From NCBI GenBank assembly GCA_026214975.1, contig CM047805.1, forward strand, positions 107,193,845 through 107,257,844: 64,000 nucleotides of DNA. The letters run 5' to 3'. Of this stretch, positions 48,376 through 55,766 are shown in pieces; positions within the stretch are counted from its first letter, which is position 1, and each line of letters starts with the position of its first letter. This DNA comes from Gentiana macrophylla. Lineage: Eukaryota; Streptophyta; Magnoliopsida; Gentianales; Gentianaceae. The position numbers and the translations under genes are program-made. The notes under the pieces were generated by a model. That model did no database searches, was not told where the DNA came from, and saw nothing but the letters and a program-made list of their open reading frames with translations.

Positions 48376-49238
48376 TCTGAGAGTCTTTAAGGGCATCACG
48401 AAAATTTAGCTACTTGGGCATCTAAACTATATTTCTTTTATCTTGAACACTATAGCTCAGGCTAGGGTAATACAGGCTTAGGGTAATACAGGCTAAGTAA
48501 CCAAAAACGGCTCATTGTCGGACGGTGGTCAGACCGTCCTATCAAGGCTTAGAGGGGGTACGAGGGTAAAATGTTAGGATTTTGGCTTATTTGGCTCATG
48601 TCAGGTCAAAGAAGCGCCATGACTCTCATCCCGTATCCGGCCTAGGTAAACCTTTCTATTTCGCCTCAAAACTAGTGGTATAAGTGTGTATAGCAACCAA
48701 GCTAAGCATAACCAAGGTTCTACGTGCACTAAAAGGGTTCGTATCGTGATAAAATAAAATCACCCTGCACACATTACTCGACTACTAAGACATTTACCAA
48801 CTCCATTGTGAGAAACATGCATATAACGTGGTGTCAAACCGTGAAAGTATGGGATTTTTGGACTCATGAGTCATGACCTAAAAGTGATAATTTATAAACA
48901 TTTTTATTTGACAGAAAATTATTTATATTTAATGGAAAAAAAGGTAATGAATATATTGTGGGTGCGTATTGACTCAATTCAATTACGAAAAATATGCAGA
49001 AAACTTCTTAACAGACAAGACTTATATGTTTTATGTATTTTACAGTACGAATTGATCGTGATAAATATACATTATTATAAATTGAGTAACTAAACACATT
49101 TGTATCATCGTTGTGACTGAACGGTTAAACATGTATTGCGATTTATAATTGTTGGCAGATTCACAGACGTCACAGCAAATCTCAACACCAACACAGACAG
49201 AAGCAGCGGCTGTTACCTCTGAAAGTCCAAATGCTTGA
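33655..49238 (+). CDS. RRM RNA-binding protein, six coding exons, 292 aa
   Basis: Coding exons are 33655-33828, 33991-34114, 34227-34395, 46699-46741, 47134-47422 and 49159-49238 (879 nt with stop); all introns are GT-AG and phases agree. The protein has one RRM at residues about 12-90, with RNP2 VFVGGL (15-20) and RNP1 KGYGFVTF (54-61) spanning the exon 1/2 junction. [17 protein letters not shown] follows, as in plant homologues. Then come a Pro/Gly-rich linker with a run of eight prolines and a Tyr/Gln/Pro-rich tail ending TSESPNA. It belongs to the plant single-RRM family related to animal RBM24/38-like proteins, which bind RNA; target and process are not known from sequence. I chose the ATG because the upstream in-frame extension starts with TTG. 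Intron 3 is 12.3 kb and full of transposons, so correct splicing here is inferred. Confidence 0.9.
35038..35116. repeat. AT microsatellite
   Basis: An uninterrupted (AT)n run of about 80 bp lies in intron 3. Confidence 0.95.
35208..35470. mobile_element. MITE copy 1 (CTCCGTTCC-ended family)
   Basis: It runs from CTCTGTTTTTTGAAATATAAG to ATTTATATTTTGGAACGGACG, roughly inverted ends. The internal sequence (ACATTTTTTATCATTTTC, CTTAACAACTATTGGATTAA) recurs in copies at 36434, 36786, 37222 and 38089. Confidence 0.6.
35481..35733. mobile_element. MITE copy of a second type (CTCCGTTCCAAAATAAC ends)
   Basis: The left end CTCCGTTCCAAAATAACTGA matches the reverse complement of the right end (TCGGTTATTTTGAAACGAAT). 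It is about 250 bp, AT-rich and non-coding. Confidence 0.55.
36046..36420. mobile_element. MITE-like AT-rich element
   Basis: It starts near TAGTCCCAAAATATAAA and ends near TATATTCTGTACGGAGAGAC, with similarity to its neighbours (TTTCAAAATATAAATCAT). Boundaries are approximate, and it may be two merged copies. Confidence 0.4.
36434..36706. mobile_element. MITE copy 2 of the 35208 family
   Basis: It runs from ACTCCGTTCTTAAACATATA to GATTTATATTTTGGGATG. It shares the block ATTACATTAATAGTAGTCAA with the copies at 37222 and 38089. Confidence 0.55.
36786..37078. mobile_element. MITE copy 3 of the 35208 family
   Basis: It runs from ACTCCATTCGTCCTAATTAA to TGATCTTATATTTTGGGATT. A short segment (ACACCAAATGATCTTATATT) is repeated at its right end. 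Confidence 0.55.
37222..37485. mobile_element. MITE copy 4 of the 35208 family
   Basis: It runs from CAATCCGTTCTAAAATATAA to GATGACTTATGTCGGGACGG. The internal sequence is alignable by eye with the other copies. Confidence 0.55.
37925..38010 (-). mobile_element. SINE-like fragment
   Basis: On the minus strand it contains GGATGTTCGAATCTCGTAAA, which includes a pol III B-box (GTTCGAATC) and is followed by CGACTTCTTTC. The same arrangement occurs on the plus strand at 46155-46265. I infer a tRNA-derived SINE; the A-box is weak. Confidence 0.4.
38089..38498. mobile_element. MITE copy 5, split by a Stowaway-like element
   Basis: Its outer ends are ACCTCCGTTCATAAATA and TTTTGAAACAGAGGTAAT. The body resumes after the nested insertion with TAAGTTATCTTACAATATGA and matches the other copies. 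Confidence 0.6.
38108..38240. mobile_element. Stowaway-like MITE nested in MITE copy 5
   Basis: This 133-bp element has terminal inverted repeats CTTCCTCCGTTTTTTT and CTCCCTCCGTTTTTTT and a TA duplication on both sides (38106-38107 and 38241-38242). This is the Tc1/mariner-derived Stowaway signature. Confidence 0.8.
38514..38828. other. Possible MITE end (GGGCCCATTTGGTAAC)
   Basis: AAGGGCCCATTTGGTAACAC at 38514 looks like the terminus of a non-autonomous DNA element. It has similar wording (CACTTATTTATTTAAG, GTTTGATAA) to the better-defined element at 50477-51156. I could not place the other end. Confidence 0.3.
38829..38905. repeat. (TAA)n-(TTA)n microsatellite
   Basis: About 27 bp of ATA repeats switch to about 50 bp of ATT repeats, so the two parts are complementary and can fold back. 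Confidence 0.95.
39823..40011 (+). repeat. 5' LTR of element F
   Basis: This 189-bp repeat starts TGTTAGAGATTAG and ends CTAAGT. The GT end rather than CA is unusual but is set by the CCTAC duplication and the PBS. It differs from the 3' LTR at about five bases and by a 12-base insertion (GAGATGAGATAA) in the 3' copy. Confidence 0.88.
40041..42956 (+). pseudogene. gag-protease-integrase of element F
   Basis: One frame from ATG 40041 is open except for TGA at 41493-41495. Gag (about 40350-40920) has [19 protein letters not shown]. The zinc knuckle reads [16 protein letters not shown], with two of its cysteines changed to serine. Protease has [12 protein letters not shown] (about 41261). The stop separates protease from integrase. 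Integrase keeps [18 protein letters not shown] and the core residues Asp (IHTDLWGP), Asp (QSDWGGE) and Glu (GTIERKHRH). The frame is lost near 42940, just before reverse transcriptase. Confidence 0.88.
42940..44463 (+). pseudogene. Reverse transcriptase and RNase H of element F
   Basis: Reverse transcriptase begins [20 protein letters not shown] (about 42991), passes [15 protein letters not shown] across frames and has an intact YVDD at 43531-43542. Several shifts lie between 43190 and 43450, with a TAG near 43447. The RNase H part is open at 43649-44338 ([35 protein letters not shown]). It is cut by TGA at 44336-44338 in what is normally the HFVR.H motif. The tail continues QLADCLTKP. Confidence 0.88.
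44481..44490 (+). other. Polypurine tract of element F
   Basis: TGAAGGGGGA directly precedes the 3' LTR. Confidence 0.8.
44491..44691 (+). repeat. 3' LTR of element F
   Basis: This 201-bp copy of 39823-40011 ends CTAAGT before CCTAC. Confidence 0.9.
44914..45300 (-). pseudogene. Copia reverse transcriptase remnant with internal deletion
   Basis: On the minus strand [17 protein letters not shown] leads to [12 protein letters not shown], where the catalytic YVDD has become YVDH. It then jumps to [20 protein letters not shown], the end of RNase H in copia elements. The middle of reverse transcriptase and RNase H is missing. It is open for 122 codons by chance of the deletion and is not functional. 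Confidence 0.75.
45301..46154. other. Intron sequence without assigned features
   Basis: This is AT-rich. The 45300-45460 part may extend the copia remnant to its left but no motif is clear. Nothing else is recognised. Confidence 0.4.
46155..46265 (+). mobile_element. SINE-like fragment
   Basis: GACCTAGTACTTAAGGGC (possible A-box region) is followed about 50 bp later by GGATGTTCGAATCCCGTAAA with a good B-box, then CGACTTCTTTC. It pairs with the inverted copy at 37925-38010. Confidence 0.45.
46924..46951 (+). repeat. Exact 28-bp duplicate of the exon 4 end and donor site, in intron 4
   Basis: It is identical to 46718-46745 and includes the last 24 coding bases of exon 4 (…GGCTACCACCAA) plus the donor GTTA. 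It is 206 bp downstream of the original and abuts the AT microsatellite. It could offer a second 5' splice site. Confidence 0.9.
46950..47014. repeat. AT microsatellite in intron 4
   Basis: An (AT)n run of about 60 bp follows immediately after the duplicated donor sequence. Confidence 0.95.
48340..48375. repeat. AAT microsatellite
   Basis: About twelve (AAT/ATA) repeats lie in intron 5. Confidence 0.9.
48463..48835 (-). repeat. Fragment of D-family internal sequence in intron 5
   Basis: From GGGTAATACAGGCTAAGTAA to about CATATAACG it is nearly identical to 58356-58702 inside element D. There is one partial duplication of the first 17 bases at its left edge and no LTR, PBS or ORF. The strand is given as that of element D. 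Confidence 0.85.
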
Positions 49239-49500
49239 CAACATATTTTCTGCCACGGCGATGGATGATGATGCCAATGTTACTAATTATTAAATGTTAC
49301 AATAATTATATTTTTTTTTTAAGATTGTATTCATGTTTTTTTTTTTTTTTTTTTAAAATTATTATTTTTGAGAAATTCATAATTCTTTTGCATCCAAGTT
49401 TCATTGGTCCATTGCTGCTTTAACTTTGTTTGTGAGCAGAAGTAGATTGTCAGACAGCAATGGCATGTAAAGTTGGACTAATCAATTTCGGACTTTAACC
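49239..49500 (+). other. Presumed 3' UTR of the RNA-binding protein gene
   Basis: This is AT-rich sequence after the TGA with several T-runs (49309-49355). A polyadenylation site is likely here but cannot be fixed; AATAAT-type signals are too common to choose from. Confidence 0.4.
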
Positions 49501-49615
49501 GTTTTCTTCATTGACATAACTGGTTTTTGAATTATTTAATGGGTGTGTATCGTTTCGTATCTAAAAAAAAAAAAAAAAAATTAACCATTTTTTTTTTTAA
49601 AGGAAATAAGAAGCT

Positions 49616-49992
49616 TGAAAGGATGCGCCTTTTAGTGATTGAAATTGAAACTGATTACATGAACAACTTCCCTCTTTACATTAGAGACCTATTTATAGAT
49701 CAAAATACAGAGAAATCGGTTAAAACAATTTGAAGCTAAGTACCTGCCCGTAACTAACTGTTAACAACGGTTTAATCGTTGTTTGATGAAGTCCTCAAAG
49801 AGAAACTTCACCATTCTTTGGATACTTCACTACGGGCTCGGTTGCTATAACTTCTTTTGCTTATATCTCTTTCCTCAACATGAAACAATAGGTCTTTATT
49901 GATCTTTAGGGTTCCTTAGCTTATCATTTCTTTTTTCAGCTCCATTTGGCAGAAATGCCTCAAATGTGGCATGTTGAATGCTGCATGTAACA
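49616..49992 (-). repeat. 3' LTR of element G (minus strand)
   Basis: On the minus strand it begins TGTTACATGCAGCATTC after a purine tract (CTTGAGGGCGGA). It contains a CTATAAATAGG TATA box near 49690 and ends CATCCTTTCA. About 377 bp. Confidence 0.6.
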
Positions 49993-50138
49993 TCCGCCCT
50001 CAAGCTGGATTAGGGGAAGAAAATATAATGATCAATGGATATATATAACTGGATAAAAGAGAATCAAAAGTCTTGTGATCTAGAGATTTGTCAACAAATC
50101 AGCTAGTTGCAGTTTTGTATTAATTGGCGTAGGCTTAA

Positions 50139-50476
50139 CTAATCCAACTTGGTATTTTTTTCCCTACTGAAGTGACAGTCAATTTCTGTATGTTTTGCCC
50201 TCTTATGGAAAACATGATATTCAACTTTATTAATTGCACCGTTGTTATCATAGAATAAAGAAACAACAAAAGCCTGATTGACTTGAAAATCCTTTAGTAG
50301 ATATAGTAACAATTGAATTTCGTTAGTAGCCATACGTCATTACTCTATACTCTGCTTTAGATGATGATTTAGAAATAGTTGCTTGCTTCTTTCTTAGGCT
50401 TCCAGGCTATTAAGGAATCACTTAAGAACACTGAATATCCTATAACGTACCTTCTTGTCACTGTGCATCCCACTTA
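50139..50476 (-). pseudogene. RNase H remnant of element G
   Basis: MATNEIQLLLYLLKDFQV leads to FYDNNGAIN, FHKRAKHTEIDCHF and REK. These match the end of copia RNase H, including the D-N-x-x-A region and the HTEIDCHF motif. It continues rightward to the MITE boundary. Confidence 0.8.
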
Positions 50477-51156
50477 GGGGCCGTTTGTTAAAACTGAAAA
50501 CTGAAATCTGAAATCTTAAGTCTTAATTCTGAATAAATTAAGTAACTGAATATTTTAAGTGCTGAAATTGATTAGACTGTTTGGTAACATTTATTATATC
50601 TAAAATTAGAATTTGTTTCGTGAGTGTGTATGTGGGTGTGGGTGTGTGGAGCGTGGGTGTAGGGTGTGTGGGGGTGTTGGTGTGGGGTAATGGGGGGGTT
50701 AGGTGGGTGTATGGTGGGGTGTGTGGGTGTGGGTGTGGGTGGTGTCGGGTGTGTGGGGTGTGGGGTGGGTGTCGGGTGGGGGTGGGTGTGGGTGTGGGTG
50801 TAGGGTGTGGGGGGTTGTGGGGGTGTAGGGGTGGCTATGGGTGGGTGTGGGTGTGGGTGTGGGTGTGTGTGTGGGTGTGGTGTGTGGTGTGTGGTGGGTG
50901 TGGGTGTAGGGAGGGTGGGGTGTAGGTGTGAGGTGGGTATGGGTGTGGGGTGTACCCCTACCTAACGTAGATTTATTGAAAAAATTCAGCATTAAGTAGT
51001 TCCTCAACCACTTAAAATTTTCCATTATTTTTCACAGGAAATTCAGAAGGTCTTAATTAATTAAGAGGTGTTAAAAAGTATTATCAAACAACACTTATTT
51101 TAACAATCACTTATTCTTTTATGAATAAGTGTTAAGTGATGTAAACAAACAGGCCC
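50477..51156. mobile_element. PIF/Harbinger-like MITE with a G-rich core
   Basis: The ends GGGGCCGTTTGTT and, inverted, GGGCCTGTTTGTT are flanked by TTA on both sides (50474-50476, 51157-51159), as expected of Tourist-like MITEs. It interrupts element G between RNase H and reverse transcriptase. The middle is a GT/GGGT minisatellite. Confidence 0.65.
50618..50955. repeat. GTGGGT-type minisatellite
   Basis: This is about 340 bp of degenerate GGTGTGGGTGT repeats on the plus strand, strongly G-rich on that strand. Open frames over it on both strands are low-complexity artefacts. Confidence 0.9.
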
Positions 51157-51159
51157 TTA

Positions 51160-51790
51160 GTCATAATCTAAGTAGGCTTTAAGTCTGAGATTGTTATTAA
51201 TTGGAGAGTACAAGCCTTGTCCTAAAGTTTGCCTATGAAATTAACCTTATAGCATGATGAGCTGCTTTTATATGGAGTTCTGTTGGACAAGAAAAGTACA
51301 AACTAAATTGATGTAATGAAAAAGTAATGTGTTGTTAAGCTTATATATAAAATATTTCCTAATAAAGTCCTATAATATATGTCGTCTGGAAACTTTTGTG
51401 AATCATTATAAGTAAACTTGTGAGATGTACCCATATGAGTTTTTTATGGTTTGCACTAAAGACAACCAAATACTATGAGTAAATCTCAACAATATTTCCT
51501 TTGCGATAGAGCTACCTCTAGACCTAGAAAGAATCTGATATTTCCCAAATCTTTTATTGCATACTTATCATGCAGGAAGTCTTTGATATGCATGTATTGT
51601 ATTGAAGGTCCAACAAGAATTACATCATCACTATAGATTAGCAATATGGTCATCTTTTCACATAACCACTTATGAACAAACTACAATCATTAAAGGATTT
51701 CTTGAACTATTGATGTAATAAGGCATAAGTGAGCTTTAGATTCCATTGTCTACTTGGCACACATTTCCAGGTCTCATTACTCTAAAATCT
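51160..51790 (-). pseudogene. Reverse transcriptase remnant of element G
   Basis: On the minus strand, across frames, it has RQWNLKLT, FNDCSLFI, then IYSDDVILVGP (YVDD changed to YSDD), IKDFLHDKYAIKDLG and FLGLEVALS. This is the palm and connection part of copia reverse transcriptase. Stops and shifts are frequent. Confidence 0.75.
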
Positions 51791-52110
51791 TTTCGTGATG
51801 ACAAAATCATCACGAAAAGCTCTAATTTTCTTCATTGAAGGTATTAATGACAAAAAATTGTCGCGGCGTTTGTTTTGTATTTGGTGATGCTAAATTATAG
51901 CGTCAAACCTTAATATCCCTCATCAAAGCATGTTCTGTCCTGACAAACATTAATATTTTCCAGCAAAGCTTTCCAGAACATTTGTGATAAAACGTAACAT
52001 TTGTCACCAAAAGGCTTTGCATGTGACAATATTTTTGTCACAAAAAAAAATTAAAACTTTATCAATAAATCATTTTTGTCACCAAAGGGTTACAAGATCT
52101 CCAGGTCCAA
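51789..52110. repeat. Unassigned stretch with TTTGTCACC/GTGACAAA motifs, possible CACTA-like remnant
   Basis: A perfect inverted repeat CTTTTCGTGATGA / TCATCACGAAAAG with a five-base loop lies at 51789-51819. It is followed by repeated ATTTGTCACCAAA-type words. Subterminal repeats of this style occur in CACTA-type DNA transposons, but no terminal CACTA or ORF is present. Confidence 0.3.
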
Positions 52111-52214
52111 TTCAACAACTGTTGGGGTGTACCAGCATCTTGCCTGCCCAAGTATAAGATAATTCGACCGAGACGTTGAAAAGATGTACAGTGTTAATAC
52201 AAAGTAGCACATTT

Positions 52215-52420
52215 ACTAACGCCAATTGGTTTTAGTATAACGGTAAGCTCTTGATCCTAACAAATGGTATCTGAGCGAGGTCATTGGTTCGAATACTGGA
52301 AGCAGCATGATGCGTAAAGATGCCACTGTGTGGTTGCAGATACTAGGGGCATGTTGCGTAAAGAAACCACGGGTGTGGTTGCAGGTGCCTTGTTGGTTCT
52401 GAGAACATCAGACACCCATG
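52215..52420 (+). mobile_element. SINE-like element
   Basis: TTTTAGTATAACGGTAAGC (A-box-like) and TTGGTTCGAATACTGG (B-box-like) are about 50 bp apart. This is a tRNA-style pol III promoter arrangement, lying where element G is interrupted. Confidence 0.4.
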
Positions 52421-52424
52421 TTGG

Positions 52425-53700
52425 TTCTGTTGGAAAGGATGGAAGATCGGACTGAGCCAAGTAAGATAATTTCTTTGGTTTTGTGATCCCATCATTGGCT
52501 CTTTTCTGTACAGGGTGAATATTTGTAACTGTAGGCGGTGGAGTTGGGGTGAAGTTTGTGGTGGATGTTTCTGAAGGTGAGGACTATGATACTAGAGTCG
52601 GAGGATGAGGGGTAGAAGTTGGGATGTATTTAATGGAGCTATAGTTTGTGTGAGGGTGGTAGTGATTTGATAATATGGTGGAATATTCAACTGATCCTTT
52701 TGCATATGGGCGGTGTTGTCGGTGACTTGAATTGTGTCTCAGATCGATTTGCAAATGACTTGAGTATTTGGAAGAAATAGAGAAAATGTAGTGGATGCAT
52801 GTATGAGTGAAAGTGATAGCAAAAGATACAGGGGTATAGACTGTTGAGTAGGGAAAACCAGTCTTATGAAATGTGACATCTCTAAAAACGTACAATATGT
52901 TAGTTTTACGATCCAGACAAAGGTAGCATTTTTTATGAGGACCGAGTCCTAGATTGACATATTTTGTGGAGTTTAACTGGAACATAAGATTTTGATATGG
53001 TTTGGGGGTGGGGAAAACATGAGCAGCAAAAAACCTTGAGACTAGAGTAATCAAAGGGTTGTTTCTACAAGACTTCATAAGGACTTTTAGACTATAGGAT
53101 AGGTGTGGGTAACATATTGATATGCATAACCGAGTATTGGAAACTATCCCACCAAAACTTGAGAGACATAGAGGCATAGTCTAGGATAGTGAGTCCCTTG
53201 CATCTCAAGTATATGTCTGTGCTTTCTCTCAGCTCTACCATTTTGGCCATGAGCATGAGGACAAGAGTGCCTAAAAGATATACCATTTGCATCAAGGAAG
53301 AGTACAAAAGATCTGAACTCCCCTCCCAAGTTAGATTGGACATCCTTGATGTGACAAGAAAACTGATTCTCAACTAAGGATTTAAACAAGAAAAATGTTT
53401 GAAGATCTTCGGATTTATGTTTTAAAGGATATATCCAAGGAAACCGACTGTAATCATCTTTGAATTGAATATAATAATGATAGCTTTTTGTGGAAGAGAT
53501 TGGCAAGGGACCCCAAAGGTTGGTGTGAACGAGTTTCAAGACACCTTTGGCCCGGGAAGTAGGCCGAGAATAAGGTTGAACATGTTGATTACCAAGTTGA
53601 CAAGCATCCCAAAAATCAGAAGTTTTATTCCAGAAGGTCACATTACAAGATTTAAGGACACGACTCAGGATCTTGGCTAAAGGGTGCCCTAGCCTTATAT
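52425..53700 (-). pseudogene. Integrase and linker remnant of element G
   Basis: On the minus strand FWDACQLGNQHVQPYS (zinc region end) is followed by LVHTNLWGPLP (first catalytic Asp now Asn), VQSNLGGEFRSF (second Asp now Asn) and GQNGRAERKHRH (Glu kept). Then come the C-terminal block KKCYLCLDRKTNILYVFRDV (about 52865-52925) and a Thr/Pro-rich linker ending near the start of reverse transcriptase (PTEPTWVSDVL, about 52430). Frames change near 53140. Confidence 0.82.
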
Positions 53701-53759
53701 GACAAAGATTACTGAGGCTGGACTCACTATAGTTCCTAGAGGATGTTTCAAAGGAAGAT

Positions 53760-54050
53760 GTCGTAGAAGAGGTATATTAGAACTCTAGACCCATACCAAC
53801 TTTTCAAATTTGTGGGAAAGTTGGTCACATAGCTACAAATTGTTAACAAAAGGTTTGATGCAGCCTACACCGGACCTCTTGCCAGTCCAAATCTTAATCA
53901 AGGTGGAGGAAAATCTTATTTGAACAAGAAAGTTGCCTATATTGCAACCCTTAAATTTATAAATGACCCTCACTAGTATGCACATATTAGAACCACCAGC
54001 CATATCACCGTTGATTTGAACAACCTCCATCTAAATTCTTGATATAGTGG
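53760..54050 (+). pseudogene. Inverted zinc-knuckle and protease segment of element G
   Basis: On the plus strand it reads FQICGKVGHIATNC (zinc knuckle with its first Cys changed to Phe), then across one frame shift AYIATLKFINDPH and TSHITVDLNNLHLNS, the region around the copia protease active site. The flanking gag (54054-54311) and integrase are on the minus strand. Flipping this piece restores the normal order. Confidence 0.8.
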
Positions 54051-54053
54051 CAC

Positions 54054-54311
54054 CTAGGAATTGGTCCAGATCTCATGGCTATGGTACAACCGATGACATC
54101 CACCAAGGCTTGTTCCGTTATTGAACTCATCAACCATCCCATCGATCACTAGTTGATGTGTGGCAATCCAAGCATCAAGAGCTGAGTTCCGGCTAGATCC
54201 ACCCATGATGGCACTGGAGGTTGTGAATCCCGGTGCTCTTGAATTGTTGCTCAGGAGATTGTATTCAAGACGATGTCCACGAATTATTGGTAGGATAATA
54301 GACTTCCACAA
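54054..54311 (-). pseudogene. gag remnant of element G
   Basis: MWKSIILPIIRGHRLEYNLL and LDAWIATHQLVIDGM correspond to the copia Gag N-terminal block (LWKS.ILP.IRGH.L, then a W..NDQLL block). Confidence 0.75.
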
Positions 54312-54661
54312 AAGGAAGTTGTTCCGATCAAGCTTTTAAGTGCACGAATGAGTGATATTTATTCAAATAGAGCTAAGGAGGGCCGGGCAGGAATAAGAAT
54401 TGGTAAAGATGGAATGGGTGACTTCAGAAATGAGGAAAACTCAAGGATTTCTCCTCCAAAAAACTCTGATTATAAGTGTTAGGTGCTGATCGGATCCGAG
54501 CAAGTGTTTGGTGGAACATAGGATTGAATGGGAAAGGTGAAGTATTGAACAAAGAACTAGGATGAGATCAGAGGTTTGGTTACTCCTTGCATGTTGGAGG
54601 TAGTAACTACCGGAGCAGATTATGGTGCGACGGCGGAGCTATTGGCATCGACCATGGCATC

Positions 54662-54677
54662 TGCTCTGATACCAAGT
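54662..54677 (-). other. Primer-binding site of element G
   Basis: On the minus strand it reads TTGGTATCAGAGCAGA, complementary to the 3' end of initiator tRNA-Met. Confidence 0.75.
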
Positions 54678-54689
54678 CAGAGAAGCTAT

Positions 54690-55289
54690 TCATAGATTCC
54701 ATTAGCAAGAATTAATCATCAATATGTCTCGGTATGTGACCATATTAGTACGCAGTAGGATCTAACAAACTTAACCATACACATGGACCAATACATATCT
54801 GACACTCGTCAAACACACACAATGACACCTGACATCATATTATACTCCAAACATTTTCACAATTATTTTCATAAAAAACAACAAAATAGTGGAACAAAAT
54901 TTAGATCTATCTATTCCACTGTAAAACATTATAGCAAACAATAAATTTATCATTATCACTCAATTTGTATTTACATCACATTATTTCACAAGAAAGTGAC
55001 TTAAACTCTACATCTGGTGGAACTAATCTGGTTGTCAGCAGAGTGATGGTCTGCTGAGAAGTGTATCCAAGTCCGTGAAAGTCACCGGAAGTCTCACGAG
55101 TATCTTCTCGTGTCGTGCTTTCTTTGAGTGTCTCACGAGGTTTTGGGTGCAGCTGAGTTCTACGTCTGGGCAATGATTAACTGAGTTGGATCAGCAGAGT
55201 GATACAACATCTGGGGAATGTATGGAAATCTGATAAAGATTCTTGGTGGTTAGGGTTTAAGGATCTGTGCCTATAAATACCAACTGTAA
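54690..55289. other. Unassigned sequence before LTR H
   Basis: This may include a copia LTR, because it follows the G PBS and has TATAAATACC at about 55272, but I cannot define ends or find its twin. The Arg-rich minus-strand ORF at 54976-55173 has no recognisable family. Confidence 0.35.
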
Positions 55290-55766
55290 TGTATTGGAAG
55301 TAGTGCCCGAAAGACGATTTTTGTAATTGTTTTTATAAATAATAAATGACAGATATATTCTCATCTTATTATTTGCTTTGTGCTTATATATTATACACAG
55401 CTGAAAAGCCCAATTCGTATCATATGTAGCCATATAACTTAATATGTGTCACACGTGAGGATTAAGTTTATGGTGATACACTTGAACTATTAGTCCGTGG
55501 TGAACTTAATCAAAGTATGGGGTCTATTGATCAAACCATCACTAATGCGCCCAAAACACTTTAAGGTGAGACCGTCGATATTGGTTATCTAAGTAGGCCA
55601 TTTATATATGATGTAGTCATGTAGGACTGGACCAATTTAATATGCATTTCTCATATAATTCCGTGATTGAGAAATCTTATTAAATCACAAGGTGATCATA
55701 TATGGATTAACCTTAATCCAGAAGTGATTTCATACTCCTACTTATTTCAAGATAGGGTTTGATGTG

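Larger units (their letters stand above)
47423..49158 (+). other. Intron 5 of the RNA-binding protein gene
   Basis: The donor is GTAATTTT and the acceptor TTGGCAG. It contains a poly-A run near 47945, an AAT microsatellite (48340-48375) and a fragment of element D sequence (about 48463-48835). Positions 47600-48330 show nothing recognisable; predicted short ORFs are not supported. Confidence 0.75.
49616..54680 (-). mobile_element. Element G: degraded Ty1/copia element
   Basis: On the minus strand the order from the right is a PBS (TTGGTATCAGAGCAGA, about 54662-54677), gag, an inverted zinc-knuckle and protease segment, integrase, a Pro/Ser-rich linker, reverse transcriptase, RNase H, a purine tract and an LTR at 49616-49992. 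This is colinear with copia. It is interrupted by a MITE and by unrelated sequence at 51790-52420. I could not find a right LTR matching the left one, so two separate elements cannot be excluded. Confidence 0.7.

Noticed and set aside
50618..50955. Telomere-like repeat
   Set aside because: The unit is GTGGGT-like, not the plant TTTAGGG repeat.
50581..51025. Gly/Val/Cys-rich and Thr/Pro/His-rich ORFs on opposite strands
   Set aside because: Both are translations of the GTGGGT minisatellite.
54976..55173. Arg-rich minus-strand ORF as a small gene
   Set aside because: It has no family resemblance, no supporting promoter or splice context, and lies between retroelement remnants.
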